NCBI RefSeq assembly: GCF_002127325.2
Contig: NC_035444.2
Span: 81,891,870 to 81,955,869 of the forward strand
Source of the DNA: Helianthus annuus
Lineage: Eukaryota; Streptophyta; Magnoliopsida; Asterales; Asteraceae
Direction: 5' to 3'
Length of the DNA stretch: 64,000 nucleotides
Shown: piece by piece, positions 47,431 to 57,211 of the stretch
Position numbering within the stretch: position 1 is the first letter of the stretch
Layout of the letters: every line of letters starts with the position of its first letter
Program-made: the position numbers and the translations under genes
Notes under the pieces: generated by a model
Databases searched by the model: none
What the model was told of the DNA's origin: nothing
Seen by the model: the letters and a program-made list of their open reading frames with translations, nothing else

Positions 47431-48468
47431 TTATAATAATAATAATGTTAATTTTAAAGTTTGGGTGTATGTAGTGTATACAACTTTACTAGCACCATGT
47501 AATACAAATCTATCTATACCTTTTATAAAAGGAGAAATTCAAGTCACATAAATGTGTCAACTTGAGAGCATGTCTAATAAGGTTTTTTCTTATCTCATTA
47601 TTACATTATAAAGCCTAATATTAAAAGACTTTAAAATTCAAAGTTGGCCCACATTTAGATTCCAAAGGTCTGCCCATTCAAAATCTCATACGAACCACTG
47701 TCCATTCAAGCCAATGTAACCAAAACCATTGGCCATTCAAAGGTCTGCCCATTCAAACGAATGTAATCAAACCACTGTAACCAAACCACTACTGATGATT
47801 AAAAAGTTAAACTTCAAAACCTCTGACGATTCAATATTATGGCTCCAAATTCAAAATTCAAAATTACAGTGGCTCCAGATATATAACATATCATCTTCTT
47901 CAATCAATTACTCTCTCTAATCAACATCTTCTCCAATTCAAATTCTGGCTCCACATTCAAAATTCAAACCATTCTATAAATAAGACATAATTATCTGGCC
48001 GCACATTCAAATCTCTCTCGCTGATATCTGCAAGCGTGTCTCTTTCTCTCAAATGCATCTTTCTCGACTCTCGTGATTTAGCCGTTATTCTCCGATTACA
48101 CAATTTTGTTCGAATGTTTGATGATTCTGTTTACATGTTATCGTTCCGGTATCATTGTTCCAACATGGTCGTATCAATGATGTTGGCCATCACACATCAA
48201 CCTTTCAATGTCGATGTTGCAATATAATTGTTGCAACATCATGAAAAGTTGCATGTGTTACATTCTTTGATGGGAGAGTTGCAACTTCAACCGACGATAT
48301 GTATCTTCTATCGTGAAAAGGTCAGTTGTGCTACACCAGTTGAGAAGAGACCTTTGCACTTTAGGTTTGTTTCTTATTTTTTATTAACTGTTAAGATGCA
48401 TGTTTATATTATTAAAATGAACTACTACAGAGAAAAATATTGAATTTGAATGAAATATTTATAAAGTA
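47431..48468. other. Unassigned duplicated region
   Basis: Present again at 62018-63050. It includes short direct repeats of 'ggtctgcccattcaaa' and 'aaccactgtccattcaagcc' (47660-47790), then a pyrimidine-rich stretch and two short plus-strand frames (about 48107-48224 and 48228-48400). The second, LQHHEKLH...GELQLQPTICIFYREK, is kept with one change in the other copy and could be an exon. No family recognised. Confidence 0.4.
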
Positions 48469-48822
48469 TTACACGCTAGGATTAACACTTGCTAAGATTT
48501 CGTAGACTCTAGCCTTTCTCCATGTGATTTCATGCTCTCTTTTTAATTTCAGATCAGTTAGCATGTTGCAGATTTTCTGATCCTGTTCTAGAAGTTGTGT
48601 AAGAAACTCTTCTGCATTCTTCTGGAAGTCTGATGGAGGAGAGTGGAGGACTTCATCGAGCAATGCTATGCTGTTTCAGGTTTTGTTGTTATTAGTGTTG
48701 TTGATTATGTCGACTTTCCTGTTTACTTCTTGGTTTGTTCTTTGTTCTTTGAGTGACCACATCGAGAATTGTGTTTTAAGAACGCTGGTGTCTGACCAGT
48801 GGTAGAAACTAAACTTCGCCAT
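48469..48822 (-). pseudogene. Unknown charged protein, copy 1, one nonsense codon
   Basis: From ATG 48822 it reads MAKFSFYHWSDTSVLKTQFS, then an Asn/Thr-rich linker, a TGA stop (48676-48678), then SIALLDEVLHSPPSDFQKNA and a charged, probably helical C-terminus (LTDLKLKREHEITWRKARVY) ending at 48469. The second copy has Trp at the stop position but carries its own stop further upstream. The frame also stays open upstream of this ATG, so a longer or spliced gene is possible. No family recognised. Confidence 0.45.
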
Positions 48823-49271
48823 GTAGATTTTTTGTAGGTTTTCTGATTTGGAACTACTTTTTACAGAAAGTGATTTGTAGGACGAGTTGTTGATGTTTTG
48901 AATCAAAACGAATCATCGGTTTTTTGTAGAGTTTAAAAAACGCGTTTACATGGAAAATGAACCGTTTAATTGTAATTTTCATAATCTGCTTTTGTTCTTT
49001 GAATTTCGATATTTTATCCCTTGGGTTTCTTGGTATTTAATTTTACGGATTTTCCATAAAAGTTGGGGTTTTGAAAAGGTTTTTGCATTAAAAGACTGTT
49101 TAATGAAGCAGATTATGTTTATATATATATATATATATATGTTAAATCTACACGTTTTCATAATTACAAAGTTCAGTATATAAACTCATAATCACTTCAC
49201 CTGTTTTTTCATCACGTTTTCCCAAGAAGATACCATACTTTCAGGAAAGTCGAGTTATATAGTTTATTCAA

Positions 49272-49541
49272 ATGGCCTCATTCACAGATGCAAAATCGGA
49301 TGATTTCAAGCAGCGTTTTGTCTGGCAAATCGAGGAACATGTGTATGAAGACAGGGCTACTCTTCAAGAGTTGAAGAGATGTTTTGGTGGATTGCAGGTT
49401 GGCCTGCTCACTAGAGAGCAGGTTTCCAGAGATCTTATGCGCATGCCTTCAACTTCCGTTCGTGAGCTTTGTGTTGTTAGTAATATAGAGTGCGGTGATA
49501 GAGACGTGGAGTTCATGGCGATGCTGAAGGACATACATTGA
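49272..49541 (+). CDS. Unknown small protein, 89 residues
   Basis: ATG 49272 opens MASFTDAKSDDFKQRFVWQI, and the product continues EEHVYEDRATLQELKRCFGG and ends FMAMLKDIH. It is charged and predicted mostly helical, without signal peptide or membrane segment. The start and most residues are kept in the second copy (63840 to the window end, with Trp to Arg, His to Glu and Gly to Asp changes). A TATA-like 'gagttatatagtttattc' lies about 20 bp upstream. It may be a single exon of a longer gene. I do not recognise it. Confidence 0.5.
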   Translation: MASFTDAKSDDFKQRFVWQIEEHVYEDRATLQELKRCFGGLQVGLLTREQVSRDLMRMPSTSVRELCVVSNIECGDRDVEFMAMLKDIH

Positions 49542-51093
49542 GAAGTTCAGCAATCGATGGAGTTGAAGCTAAAGTTTCTTCATTCTTGTTGTAATTGTTA
49601 GATTTGAACTTTAATGTTGTTCAGTATGTGATGTAATTTTTGGACTTTTAATGTCATGAATAAATGAATAAATTTTAAACTTAATAATCTATATTGCCTT
49701 TTAGTTTTATTTATTTAGTTTTTTAGTTTGAATTAGTTTAATTATTGGTAAGTCAACAGAAGTTTAATAATATGAAGGTTTGGTTTGATGGCGAAGAGAT
49801 AATGTTGATGTTGTATTGTGTCTGAACATCTGTTTGGTAAGTCAACAGAGGTCTAATAGTATCAACGGTGGGTTTGATGGTTAACGGATTATGTTGATGT
49901 TGAATTCTGTCTGAACATCTGCTTGGTAAGTCAACAGAGGTTTAATAGCATCAGGGGTTGGTTTGATGGTGAACAGATGAGTGCAAAGATAAAACAAATG
50001 TTCAGAATTTGATCATTGATAGTAGTTTTTTGAAGAATCTGCTGATGATGAAACAACTGTGTATGCTAACGAGTGTTTGGTTTACCACTGTTGACTAAAT
50101 GACATAAATTTAAATAGTATTAATCTTTGTTGTCGCATCTTCATTTTAATTATTTCAGTCATTCCTAACAGTGGTTGGGCTAATAGCAGATGTTAGACTT
50201 ACCACTGTTGAATTACACTGATTGAAAACAACTGTTTTTGAAACTTATGCTTGCCTAAAAACACATCCACTGCTAAATGGTACCCTCTGTTATCATAATT
50301 TCTGTTTTTCCTAATGACTGTTCATTTACTATAGTGCTGACTGCTGACTGTCATGCATTATGATAAGAAAGGTTCTGGCATGGACAGATGTTAGCTAAAA
50401 ATAAAACAACTGCTGAAAATTATCATCTGTTGTCATAACTTCTGTTTATCTAACAACTGTTTGACTTACACTATTTCCAATGACCAACAGAGGTTTCCAA
50501 ACACATTTTGTTAGACATCTTTTATTAAGTTTGTAAATATAAATAACAAATTCAATAAGGGGTCTATGTGTAAATATTTTTCATTTGTTGAAAATATGGG
50601 AAAACGAAAACACAACTGTCATTATTTCTTTAGCATTATTACACATCAAACATCTATCATCTGACTTCTTTCAAAAATCTCTTCTTCCCAGTCATTTTCT
50701 AGGGTTTCAACTTTCTTATTCTCCGTCTTCTACACTTGAATCACTGGAGGTTTTGTTGTTTTTTCTTCAACAACTGGTATGTAAATTCATAATGTAATAC
50801 TTTATATTGTTTAACCGATTTTAATTCAAAAAAAAAAAAATTCAAATCCTATCTTGCTACAAATACGATTTTAAGTTTATTGCTATACATTCAAGAAGGG
50901 TTTAGTTAGGTGTTTGAATCGTTTGTTGATAACATATTAAAATAGTTATTATTTGCAGAAAATTTTTAACTCATACTCTGTTTCTATGATTAATTTCAGT
51001 AGATACTCTGTTAATACAAAAAGTTAATGTTCATCTTCGAAGCCAACTTTTTAATTTCAATGTTTTAACATCTTTACTGATTCAGGTTTTGTC
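49542..51093. other. Intergenic region with 88-bp tandem repeats
   Basis: Three units of about 88 bp start with 'ggtaagtcaacagaggttta' at 49748, 49836 and 49925. Further on (50050-50520), short variants of 'aacatctgtttggt', 'caacagaggttt' and 'ttaccactgttga' recur in both orientations, which resembles the subterminal repeats of a TIR transposon. Clear ends were not found. Confidence 0.5.
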
Positions 51094-51543
51094 ATGTATA
51101 CTACATTTGTCAAGTTTCTTGATAACCCAGAATCTTTGAAACTGGTATGAAATGTTTTTATATACATAATTTATTTTTATTGAGATATATATTTAACAGT
51201 TGTTATGGTTTATATTTTCTTACACTACTTAAAATTATATACAGGATGTACCTATAGCCTTTGCTAATCAAAAGTGGGGAGATTGTTGGCAAAAAAATAA
51301 GTTGCGAATCTATCATGAGTCTAGCAAAAATGGGTTATGAAGGTCAGAACAGAAAATTCAACACCAATAATAACTGGTGGTTGGGACAATGTTGTTAAAG
51401 ATCTCAATCTGCCGAGGGATACTTTGTTGGTTTTCAAAGCGTTAGGTGATTTTGGGTTTGAACTTTCATGTTTTGTTGATGGGATGTGTGGTGAATCTTA
51501 TTTCACATTTAATCATTATGCAAGATTTGGTTCTACGGTATGA
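51094..51543 (+). pseudogene. B3 DNA-binding domain gene, truncated and frameshifted
   Basis: A first piece, YTTFVKFLDNPESLKL (51094-51144), ends at a GT donor. After an AG acceptor at 51244 the next exon reads DVPIAFANQKWGDCWQKNKL. A one-base loss near 51336 then shifts the frame, and the domain continues as KVRTENSTPIITGGWDN and LNLPRDTLLVFKALGDFGFE. The pattern (hydrophobic strand, FA start, GW..V, DLNL..D.LVF) is that of plant B3 transcription factors, probably the REM class. The exon ends at 51540 with a GTATGA donor, and the duplication junction follows within 15 bp, so the 3' part is lost in this copy. Confidence 0.72.
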
Positions 51544-51553
51544 CTATTGATCT

Positions 51554-52232
51554 TAACTTGGCGCGAATGATCTTTGACACCATCAAAGATCAACTCGTCA
51601 TCCGAGTGGAAAGAAATTTGGTTCTCTTCCAGCAGCATTAACCTAAAGAAGATTAACCAAAATACGTGAACGATAATTCATTTTAATCAAAATTTAAATT
51701 TCTAGAATTACCTTTTTGTCATGCTTCCAGAAGAAAGAAACGGATCTTTAGATATCTTCACATTTGCATTCCATATCACATCTCTCCCAACCGGCCAACT
51801 CAAGGGCGTTTTATAATCCCTTGGCGGACGAACCAAACAGTGTGGTTGGTCTTGTGACACTTCACAATGCCGGTCAAACTCCTCACCGTCTTTATACCCA
51901 GCTAACAGATTTGCAGACACATTATAGCAAGGAACGTAGTCCTCCCTTTCCTTTCCACAAAACCTAAATCCCTTCATATCATTATTTCCAGGCGAAAAAC
52001 TTTTTAGCTCGATATAATCACTTGCCGTATGCTCCTTTAATCTTCTATTGTTTGTATACACTTCAGGTGCTACACTAGTGGTACGCGTGTTGAACGGACC
52101 AGAAGAAGACGAACTTAACAACGCGACAAGCACAAAAACACTAACAACACATAGAAGTAACCAATTGCGCGGCGGTCTATGGCCCGAAAATATTTGCAGC
52201 TTATATAACCACCATGGGATTCTCACATCCAT
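51554..52232 (-). pseudogene. PMT-like gene fragment: exon 1 and part of exon 2
   Basis: Second copy of the methyltransferase 5' end. Exon 1 (52232-51712) is open and keeps start, membrane helix and splice donor. Exon 2 is kept only from 51642 to 51557 and then runs into the B3 intron at the duplication junction. No SAM-binding domain follows. About ten amino-acid differences from the intact copy occur over 174 codons (for example Gln to Arg, Tyr to Asn, Leu to Ser), suggesting relaxed constraint. With its promoter intact, it could still be transcribed leftward into the B3 remnant. Confidence 0.9.
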
Positions 52233-53499
52233 TTTGTTATAATTTTACAAACTTAATAAAGCAGAAACTTATCATAAGTTCATAACATACAAGTTAACTA
52301 CCAATCACAACATCATGGCATCAAACTCAAATCACAAAAAGAAACAAGTGCAAATGTGCAACAACTGTAGCTAAAGTAGATCAGAGATTTTTTTTCAACT
52401 ATTCAACAGAATTAACAGAATTCCAGCAAGATTATCTTCAGATCAACCTACAATCATCAAAACATCAAATAATCAAATCACAACAACAAACCAACATACA
52501 AAACATTACAATTGTCTTCAAAATTTGCTTTTTTTTTTTACATTAAATTTGAACGGATCTGACACAAACCTAACAAAATATGTAATCAGTTGATACAATG
52601 AGTTAATGATGAAACAACAGTCACTCAGTGTAAGCTAAAAGATAGCTTTTTTAGCTCAATTTGAAACACTTAGAAACATGATTAAACAGCGATTACCCAG
52701 GGAGTTGAGGAGGGTTGTATGTGTAGATTTACTCAGCTTTTGAAGACAAAGGTCAGCAACAGTAATGATTCACCATTGACGAGTAGAGAGAGAAAGATAG
52801 CAGCTTTTTGAGAGAGAGAGAGAGAGATCAGCAATTACAGTTGATCAGTTTTTTTTACTATTTTTCAGATTTATAGGTGTCATGACCGATCCAAAACGGC
52901 TCTCAAATTCATAAAAAACATAACTGGAAATCTTTTTCTAATAATAGTAATATTAAGGGTAAACTGCAATTTTACCCCCTGTGGTTAGGGGTGATTGGTA
53001 TGTCTACCCCCTAAGGAAATAATTGCAATTTTACCCCCCACTTTTCACTGTTATGTCGCAACCTTATCCCCCGACGTCAAATTTATTGACTAATCTGTTG
53101 ACTATAACATGAAATGACTATAATGCCCTTTCATATTACCCCCTGTGTACTACTCTCTAATATTACCCCCTGCCACCACTCCCACTGCCATTCACCACCA
53201 CAACCATCACTGCCACCTCCAGCCACCACCCTCAACCACCACTGCCACCGCCATTCACCACCATAACCACCACTGCCACCGCCATTCACCACCACAACCA
53301 CCACTTAAAAGCCTGCATCCTTTTTCTTGGATTCTCAGACACATCTCTGCAAATTCAAGACAAAAAAGAAGATGAAGGTATCAAAATCTACACCAACTTT
53401 TACAACCCACAAGTTTTATATGTGAAATCTCACATGGGTTTTTAATCTTTTGTTTAAATCCTCAATCTTTTTGCAGAAAGTTGTGTTGAAATTGGACTT

Positions 53500-55186
53500 T
53501 GATGTGTGTAAAATGCAACATATAAATTACATCAAATAAGGCATAAAACTAACCCTTTTCAAGTACTAATGTTGGAAAAAGAGTGTTTTTGTCTTCCTTT
53601 TGTATTTTCAGGATTAAATGAGCTCAAATTAACAAAAGAAGCAAAAAGACAGCTAAATCTAACATAAATACAAGAAAAGGAACATAAGTGGATTGCCCGA
53701 CCCCTCGACAGCATCCTCCCAAGCAAAACAGAGAAGGCAGAAGAGTGAACACGCCCCGTGCTCAGCCAGCACGGGGCTGTGCCCAAGAAGCAGCAGATAA
53801 GACAAACCTATAGAAGCTTCTATTGCCCACCACGGGGCCGTGCCCAGTGAACACGGGGGCGTGGCGAAAGTACTGCAGGCGCATTAATTGTAATTGCAAA
53901 TTACAATTAATGAGGAGAGAGATTGTCAGACGGGCACGGGGCCGTGTCCAGTGGACACGGGGCCGTGCCCAGGCTTCTGTTCAGCCTATAAATAGGAGTG
54001 CTTGGCTTCATTGCAACTCATCCCTTGGCACACCACCTCTCTCACACTTCATCCACCACCCACCACCATCACAACACCATCATCCACCACCATCATCCAT
54101 TGTCCATCATAGAGTGTGTGAGTCGTCTCGGGATCCAAGATTGATCGTAAGAGTTCTTGACAATCAAGGCCATGTTTGCCTAAGTCTCTTACATCAATTG
54201 GTGAAGACAAGTGTTTAGTATAATACTTTTTATTTTTAATATTTTGCACTTTTTATTTGGTTTTGTATTAATGACTTTAATAACTAGTTGCTTATGTTAA
54301 AGGTGACTTTTCCTTATCGTTTGTCCGTGGTGTCTTGGCATTATTTTACTGTCTACATAAAATAAAATATTTTCACCATTCATATCTCCACGGTCTATAT
54401 GGAGGTATGTTAGCTACCTGGTCGGGGGTTAAGGGAACGGTTTGGTAACGGTCTTGCCCTTGTTCAGCGTTTAGAGGTCCTGCAAGGGACCTGGGTCAAA
54501 TTTAGTAGGATCTCCTTCAATACCCAAAGGTATTGGATGGCGGGGATCCAAACTCTTTGACCCCCTCATAAGTTAACTACTATTAATACTATAACCCGGC
54601 TATTTAGGACTGTATCCCTGCTGACTCAGACTACTTAGTCGAGGGTAACGTCACCTCCAAAAGAGGGGCCTACCATAATTTGCATTAATAACTTAATTCA
54701 TTATCTTTCAATAATCCGACCCTTTAGGATTGTATCCTTGCTGACTCAAACTACTGGGTTGAGGGTAACGTCGCCTTCAAAAGAGGGGCCTACTACAATA
54801 ACTAAGATAATCTCTTAAACAAGTGCAAAAGTGCGAAAATAATCAAAGGTTATACTAATACACGAGTCGGATCCAAGTGATTCATCTTGTCTATCTGTTT
54901 TTATTTTTATTTTTCAGCATTTAGTTAGTTTTATTTTCTTAGTTTAAAATCTTTTCTATCATTTTGATTTGGTTAGACGTTGAGGATAAACCGGTACTAA
55001 AAGCTCTTGTGTCCTTCGACGACCTCAGTATCTTACCAACACTATACTACATCCACGATGGGTGCACTTGCCCATATGTGTGTTTAATGTTAGTAAATAT
55101 CGTGTTTTATAAATTTAAACCTTGGCTAAAAGTGCAAAAAGGGCTTAAAATATACATAAAAAATATAACACACTTCACGCACATCA
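53500..55186 (+). repeat. Family E 5' LTR
   Basis: Starts TGATGTGTGTAAAATG and ends CGCACATCA. GC-rich dyads lie at 53751-53785, 53831-53865 and 53936-53972, then a TATA box at 53987. It has one more dyad unit at 53936-53972 than the 3' LTR. Confidence 0.93.
53987..53994 (+). promoter_or_regulatory. 5' LTR TATA box
   Basis: TATAAATA in 'ttcagcctataaataggagt', 15 bp downstream of the last dyad. It is repeated at 59556-59563 in the 3' LTR. Confidence 0.72.
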
Positions 55187-55192
55187 AGTTTT

Positions 55193-55210
55193 TGGCGCCG
55201 TTGCCGGGGA
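55193..55210 (+). other. Primer binding site (tRNA-Asp type)
   Basis: TGGCGCCGTTGCCGGGGA, six bases after the LTR end. Identical to the site of the Athila-type element at 3595-3612, which would let both use the same tRNA primer. Confidence 0.93.
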
Positions 55211-55474
55211 CACAAGGATTTTAAGAAAGTTAGGAATCAACGGCCTAATCATTTTTTTATTTTTCTTTTTAATTTTTTAGGATTTTCTTAGTTTTTCAGC
55301 TTCTGCAGAGCTCAGCACGGGCCGTGCCCGCTGAACACGCCCCCGTGCTCAATCATTGGAACTGGCAATCTTGTTTTAAGTCAGACAGTAAGCTGAACAC
55401 GGGGTTGTGCTCACTCAACACGCCCCCGTGCCCAAGATTCACTTACTGAAAACAGAACCGTTAGATCCCGGCGG

Positions 55475-56167
55475 TTGGTAATTTCTGACACAAACATCAG
55501 TGATGGTAATTCTTTTTACTTTCGGCACTCTTATGGTACGCGGTGTCAATTATGTGGAGGCGAACATAAAGAATTAGAATGTTACTTTCTAAATTATAGG
55601 CCCCACTACAGAGACCCACCGTCTCCCTACAACCTTAAGAGGGGCGAAAGTAAAAATAATCACTATCTCTCCCTCGAATGCGCCCAGCCAGATATTCTAG
55701 GAGAAATGCTCCTTGACGAGTTATTTCAACTAGAAGATCTAATTTTAAATTGGTCTAAAGAGCTTAGGAAGGATTTCCTTGATCCACCCCAAGACGATGA
55801 CGATGAAGAAATGTTGGGATCGCATTCCAACAACCTCGTTGCTCCCAAAAATACCTTCATACCTAGCGAAGGCTTGGACGATAGTCGTCCCTGTGCCGAT
55901 TGTGCCGTGAAGGACTCTCCATCGACTTCGTTCGGTGCATACATAGACCTGAGAGATTCGGCATATACCTTCTTTAACAAGAGCCCGGGAAAGGGTTGGA
56001 CTTGTCCACCTAGAATAAAAATAGGAATTACCCTCACCGACAACCTCTTGCGTTCTCGCCTTAGTCTAGGACAATTAAGGTATCTTAGGCACTTTGGGGT
56101 TGTTCCAACCAGTCAGGAACCACCCGATACAATAAAGTTCCTTAAAAAGACTAGACAAACTTCATAA
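55475..56167 (+). CDS. Family E ORF1: unknown protein with zinc-knuckle-like motif
   Basis: Open frame of about 230 codons ending TAA 56167. No ATG exists near its 5' end: the frame is open upstream from about 55430, and the first ATG-coded Met is well inside (GEMLLDELF). A spliced or non-AUG start is therefore likely. Near the start RCQLCGGEHKELECYF gives C-x2-C-x3-H-x4-C, one residue short of a classical gag knuckle. An acidic middle (DPPQDDDDEEML) and a C-terminal RSRLSLGQLRYLRHFGVVP segment follow. It could be a gag relic. It is preceded by a dyad pair (55399-55436) and followed by another 13 bp after the stop. Confidence 0.55.
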   Translation: MVISDTNISDGNSFYFRHSYGTRCQLCGGEHKELECYFLNYRPHYRDPPSPYNLKRGESKNNHYLSLECAQPDILGEMLLDELFQLEDLILNWSKELRKDFLDPPQDDDDEEMLGSHSNNLVAPKNTFIPSEGLDDSRPCADCAVKDSPSTSFGAYIDLRDSAYTFFNKSPGKGWTCPPRIKIGITLTDNLLRSRLSLGQLRYLRHFGVVPTSQEPPDTIKFLKKTRQTS

Positions 56168-56334
56168 CCAGCCTCTCGACACGGGGCCGTGTCCGGCCAA
56201 CACGCCCCCGTGTTCACCAAAAGATTCCCTTCTGACCCTTACTTCAGAATACAGACAAACTGTGTCAGAACTCTATCTGAACACGGGGCCGTGCCCACTG
56301 GACACGGGGCCGTGTCTAGGCTGCTGTCGTTTTC

Positions 56335-56341
56335 TATAAAT
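56335..56341 (+). promoter_or_regulatory. Possible internal TATA box before ORF2
   Basis: 'gtcgttttctataaatgaagcc' sits directly after a dyad pair (56281-56315) and 'tgtctaggctgctgt'. The same order is seen in the LTR: dyad, 'gcccaggcttctgttcagcc', TATAAATA, 'aggagtgcttggc'. It looks like a second, diverged copy of the LTR promoter unit. Confidence 0.5.
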
Positions 56342-56767
56342 GAAGCCAAGAATTCTGCACATTTGGACCATCTTGGGACAGAGATTTGAAGGAATCTTCT
56401 CTCAACTATCCTAGGTATGTTCTAAAAGAAGGTTCCAACAACCCGTCTTGTCCTTTCCTCTGTTAACCATTTCCTTCTTCTTCATCTTTCTCCAAGAACC
56501 TCCATTAAAGTTTGAATTTTCAAGCTTTGTGGTAGGGATTGTTGAGTTTTGTTCAAGGAATCTTAGCAAAAATATGTTGTATAACATTGTTTTAAGTTAC
56601 TAATGTTTAAAAAGACCCCACAAGTTCAGAAAATAACTTAAAACTTCAAGTTTCCTTGCTCAAAAACTCTGCAGAAAGATGAACACGGGGCCGTGCTCAA
56701 TGAGCACGGGGCCGTGTCCGGTCTACTGTTCCAGCAAATAAACTATTTTCAGTTTATTTTTCGTAGA

Positions 56768-57211
56768 ATGTCAAGTGAAAACAGCGAAACATCTTCCGTG
56801 CATTCATCAAACAGCCGAAGAGGAAGGAGGCCCTCCATTGAAGCTACACTTATGCACTATATCATAGCATTAAGGGAGGCTCTCGATGAAATGACGTCAG
56901 TAGAGGAGGTCCTAATCGACCGTATTAACGATCTTACGGTGGGACTTGAGAGTAGCTTCCAAGAGATTAACCTCTTGTACCAGAGGTTAAATATTCTTGT
57001 AACACCCCCGATGGAACCGGTCCTCCCTCAACAGGATTGGAACCTGGCGCTCGAAGTTAACAACCCTACCGGGTGGGACGACATTCCGGCGGAACCTCCC
57101 ATGGAGCATCAACAAGAGATCCCGGTGGAAATCACAACTCCTCAAACTAACGCTAATGAGCCCCCTTTTCTCCTTCCAAGGGAGGTGGAGGAGTGGCTCG
57201 CCGACATGTGA
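56768..57211 (+). CDS. Family E ORF2: unknown 147-residue protein
   Basis: ATG 56768 opens MSSENSETSSVHSSNSRRGR, a Ser/Arg-rich, probably disordered head. A helical stretch with heptad-like leucines follows (ALREALDEMTSVEEVLIDRI, SSFQEINLLYQRLNIL). The Pro/Glu-rich tail ends REVEEWLADM. It has no zinc finger, protease or membrane segment. The helical core could allow self-association, as in a small gag-like or accessory protein. It is flanked by dyad pairs at 56685-56725 and 57541-57580. Family not recognised. Confidence 0.6.
   Translation: MSSENSETSSVHSSNSRRGRRPSIEATLMHYIIALREALDEMTSVEEVLIDRINDLTVGLESSFQEINLLYQRLNILVTPPMEPVLPQQDWNLALEVNNPTGWDDIPAEPPMEHQQEIPVEITTPQTNANEPPFLLPREVEEWLADM

Larger units (their letters stand above)
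46030..51553. repeat. Tandem segmental duplication, copy 1
   Basis: The unit starts in PMT exon 2 at 'aacttggcgcgaatgatctt' and ends 11-14 bases into an intron of the B3-domain gene. The next copy starts at 51554 with the same 'aacttggcgcg' sequence. Offset is about 5524 bp. Contents are PMT exon 1 and promoter, unknown ORFs on both strands, an 88-bp tandem repeat and most of a B3 gene. Confidence 0.93.

Noticed and set aside
48950..49183. Plus-strand ORF with hydrophobic FEFRYFIPWVSWYLILRIFHK as a small membrane protein
   Set aside because: AT-rich frame that differs in its 3' end between the two duplicated copies because of a TA-repeat length change; no support for coding.
53823..54218. 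131-codon ORF spanning the LTR TATA box
   Set aside because: It crosses dyads, core promoter and a CACC-rich leader; in the 3' LTR the frame starts elsewhere because of the dyad deletion.
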